DNA of 13,609 nucleotides from a bacterium UBP3_UBA6266 (GTDB lineage Bacteria; Auribacterota; UBA6266), in contig DJVC01000024.1 of NCBI GenBank assembly GCA_002440765.1, positions 943 to 14,551 on the forward strand, given 5' to 3'. Made by a program: the position numbers and the translations under genes. The notes beneath the pieces were generated by a model. The model ran no database searches and had not been told where the DNA came from. It was given only the letters and a program-made list of their open reading frames with translations. Shown one piece after another: positions 12,930 to 13,609 of this stretch (positions are counted from its first letter, which is position 1; every line of letters starts with the position of its first letter).

Positions 12930-13609
12930 CTATCCTTTTTTCATCTGTTTTGCCACAATGGTTAATGCCTGTATTTGTTCGGGAGTCATTTCTTTTAAAG
13001 ATTGAGCCAGCTCTTCGGCGGGTGTGATTTTCTGCGGTTGGACTTCTACCTGTTTTTCCGGTTCAGGTGCTTCTTTTGTTTTACTTTCTTCTTTGGTGTT
13101 TTGTTTTAATAGATTAACTAATATCTGCTTGCGGATTTTGTCGTTTTCTGTTTCTGCCCATGAGGGGATTAGGAAGATGCAGCAAAAATTAGAAAGTCCT
13201 ATCATGCCAAGACATAAGAGGGTAAGGATTGGCCCTCCGCCTTCTAATGTAATTACTATATCAAAGAAAATACAACCCGGCAGAACGATAAAAAGAATAA
13301 CATTATAAAGAGTAACAACATTTTTCCGCTTAAAATATCTGGCGTGGGCGCCTACAATGCCAATTAGAAATAATAAAAGATACGCAATCCCCACAGATTT
13401 TTTCTTTTGCTCAAATTCCCTTTGTAGAATTTTATATTGATGTTCGGAAAGCCGGGAAACACCGGTTGTAAAGTCTAATAAATATTTGTTTCTTATGATT
13501 TCCCCAAAATTGTGAAAAGAGCCACAGGGGCATTTTATTGATATTGCAGAAATGTCTTTTGATTCATAAATGTCTTTAAAGATATTTATATCTGCCTTAT
13601 GGGTTGTTT
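12930..13609 (-). CDS. Membrane protein with soluble N-terminal part, cut by the window edge (225 aa visible)
   Basis: The reading frame is open from the right edge to a TAG at 12930-12932, so the 5' end is missing. A GTG at 13394 gives a 154-aa version, but the coding frame clearly continues upstream for at least 71 codons. Seen: a soluble segment with CPCGSFHNFGE (two Cys, a His) and a charged helix (LQREFEQKKK). Three membrane segments follow (AYLLLFLIGIVGAHA; LYNVILFIVLPGCIFFDIVI; ILTLLCLGMIGLSNFCCIFLI). Then a Glu/Lys/Pro-rich linker and a C-terminal helix with LAQSLKEMTPEQIQAL. The family is not recognised. It runs convergent to the plus-strand cassette. Whether it is phage or host is open. 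The CPCG pair may be a half zinc site, but that is speculative. Confidence 0.6.
   Translation of the reverse strand, partial: TTHKADINIFKDIYESKDISAISIKCPCGSFHNFGEIIRNKYLLDFTTGVSRLSEHQYKILQREFEQKKKSVGIAYLLLFLIGIVGAHARYFKRKNVVTLYNVILFIVLPGCIFFDIVITLEGGGPILTLLCLGMIGLSNFCCIFLIPSWAETENDKIRKQILVNLLKQNTKEESKTKEAPEPEKQVEVQPQKITPAEELAQSLKEMTPEQIQALTIVAKQMKKG

Noticed and set aside
13024..13308. Plus-strand 94-aa frame, and the 82-aa frame at 12779-13027
   Set aside because: They are antisense to a minus-strand frame with clear membrane segments and a sensible C-terminus; composition and starts look like shadows.
1..13609. CRISPR arrays, tRNA genes, insertion sequences, integrase or att sites
   Set aside because: I looked for spaced direct repeats, cloverleaf-type sequence, transposase or recombinase motifs and terminal inverted repeats and saw none.

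Overview
The window reads as the late-gene end of a tailed bacteriophage or prophage followed by an accessory region. From position 9 to 11510 every gene is on the plus strand, packed with 2-14 nt gaps or small overlaps and mostly preceded by GGAGG-like ribosome binding sites. The host looks Gram-negative-like (diderm): there is a lipoprotein signal with a lipobox and there are several Sec-type signal peptides. I cannot name the host. Codon use is moderately AT-rich, and nothing here is a taxonomic marker. No integrase, terminase, capsid or portal gene lies in the window, so phage versus prophage cannot be settled.

Region 1 (9-5279) holds three consecutive genes for proteins that look like internal or ejected virion proteins of a podovirus-like phage: a 235-aa protein with an N-terminal hydrophobic stretch, a 269-aa helix-rich protein, and a 1243-aa polyvalent-type protein. 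The large protein carries a region resembling the RelA/SpoT nucleotidyltransferase domain. Its C-terminal half has the PGYHLRN...PFYTW signature I associate with large phage polyvalent proteins.

Region 2 (5276-9211) encodes three exported proteins in a row. The first is a small protein with a membrane anchor or signal. The second is a fibre-like protein ending in an S74 intramolecular chaperone. The third is a fibre-like protein with six Asp-box (BNR) repeats and a C1q/TNF-like C-terminal domain. The two fibre-like proteins share a signal peptide and a gap-free motif, F-x-E-x-W-x-E-S-x-G-x-I-x-P, right after the predicted cleavage site.

Region 3 (9225-11510) is a possible lysis or host-interaction block: a coiled-coil protein with a C-terminal membrane segment, a 65-aa coiled-coil protein, a lipoprotein, a YiiX-like permuted NlpC/P60 protein, and a papain-like C1-type protein. 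No lysozyme or other classical endolysin is recognisable.

Region 4 (11511-13609) is different in style. A 260-nt gap holds two sigma70-like promoters and a roughly 135-nt structured transcript ending in a strong intrinsic terminator. Then comes a two-gene cassette: a degenerate phospholipase-D-like protein plus a three-helix membrane protein. Convergent to it, on the minus strand, is a membrane protein cut by the right edge and possibly a 53-aa ORF behind it. This layout is typical of phage morons or defence/exclusion cassettes, but that role is inference. The best leads are the RelA-like domain in an ejection-type protein, the paired signal-peptide fibres, and the structured RNA plus PLD-like/membrane cassette.
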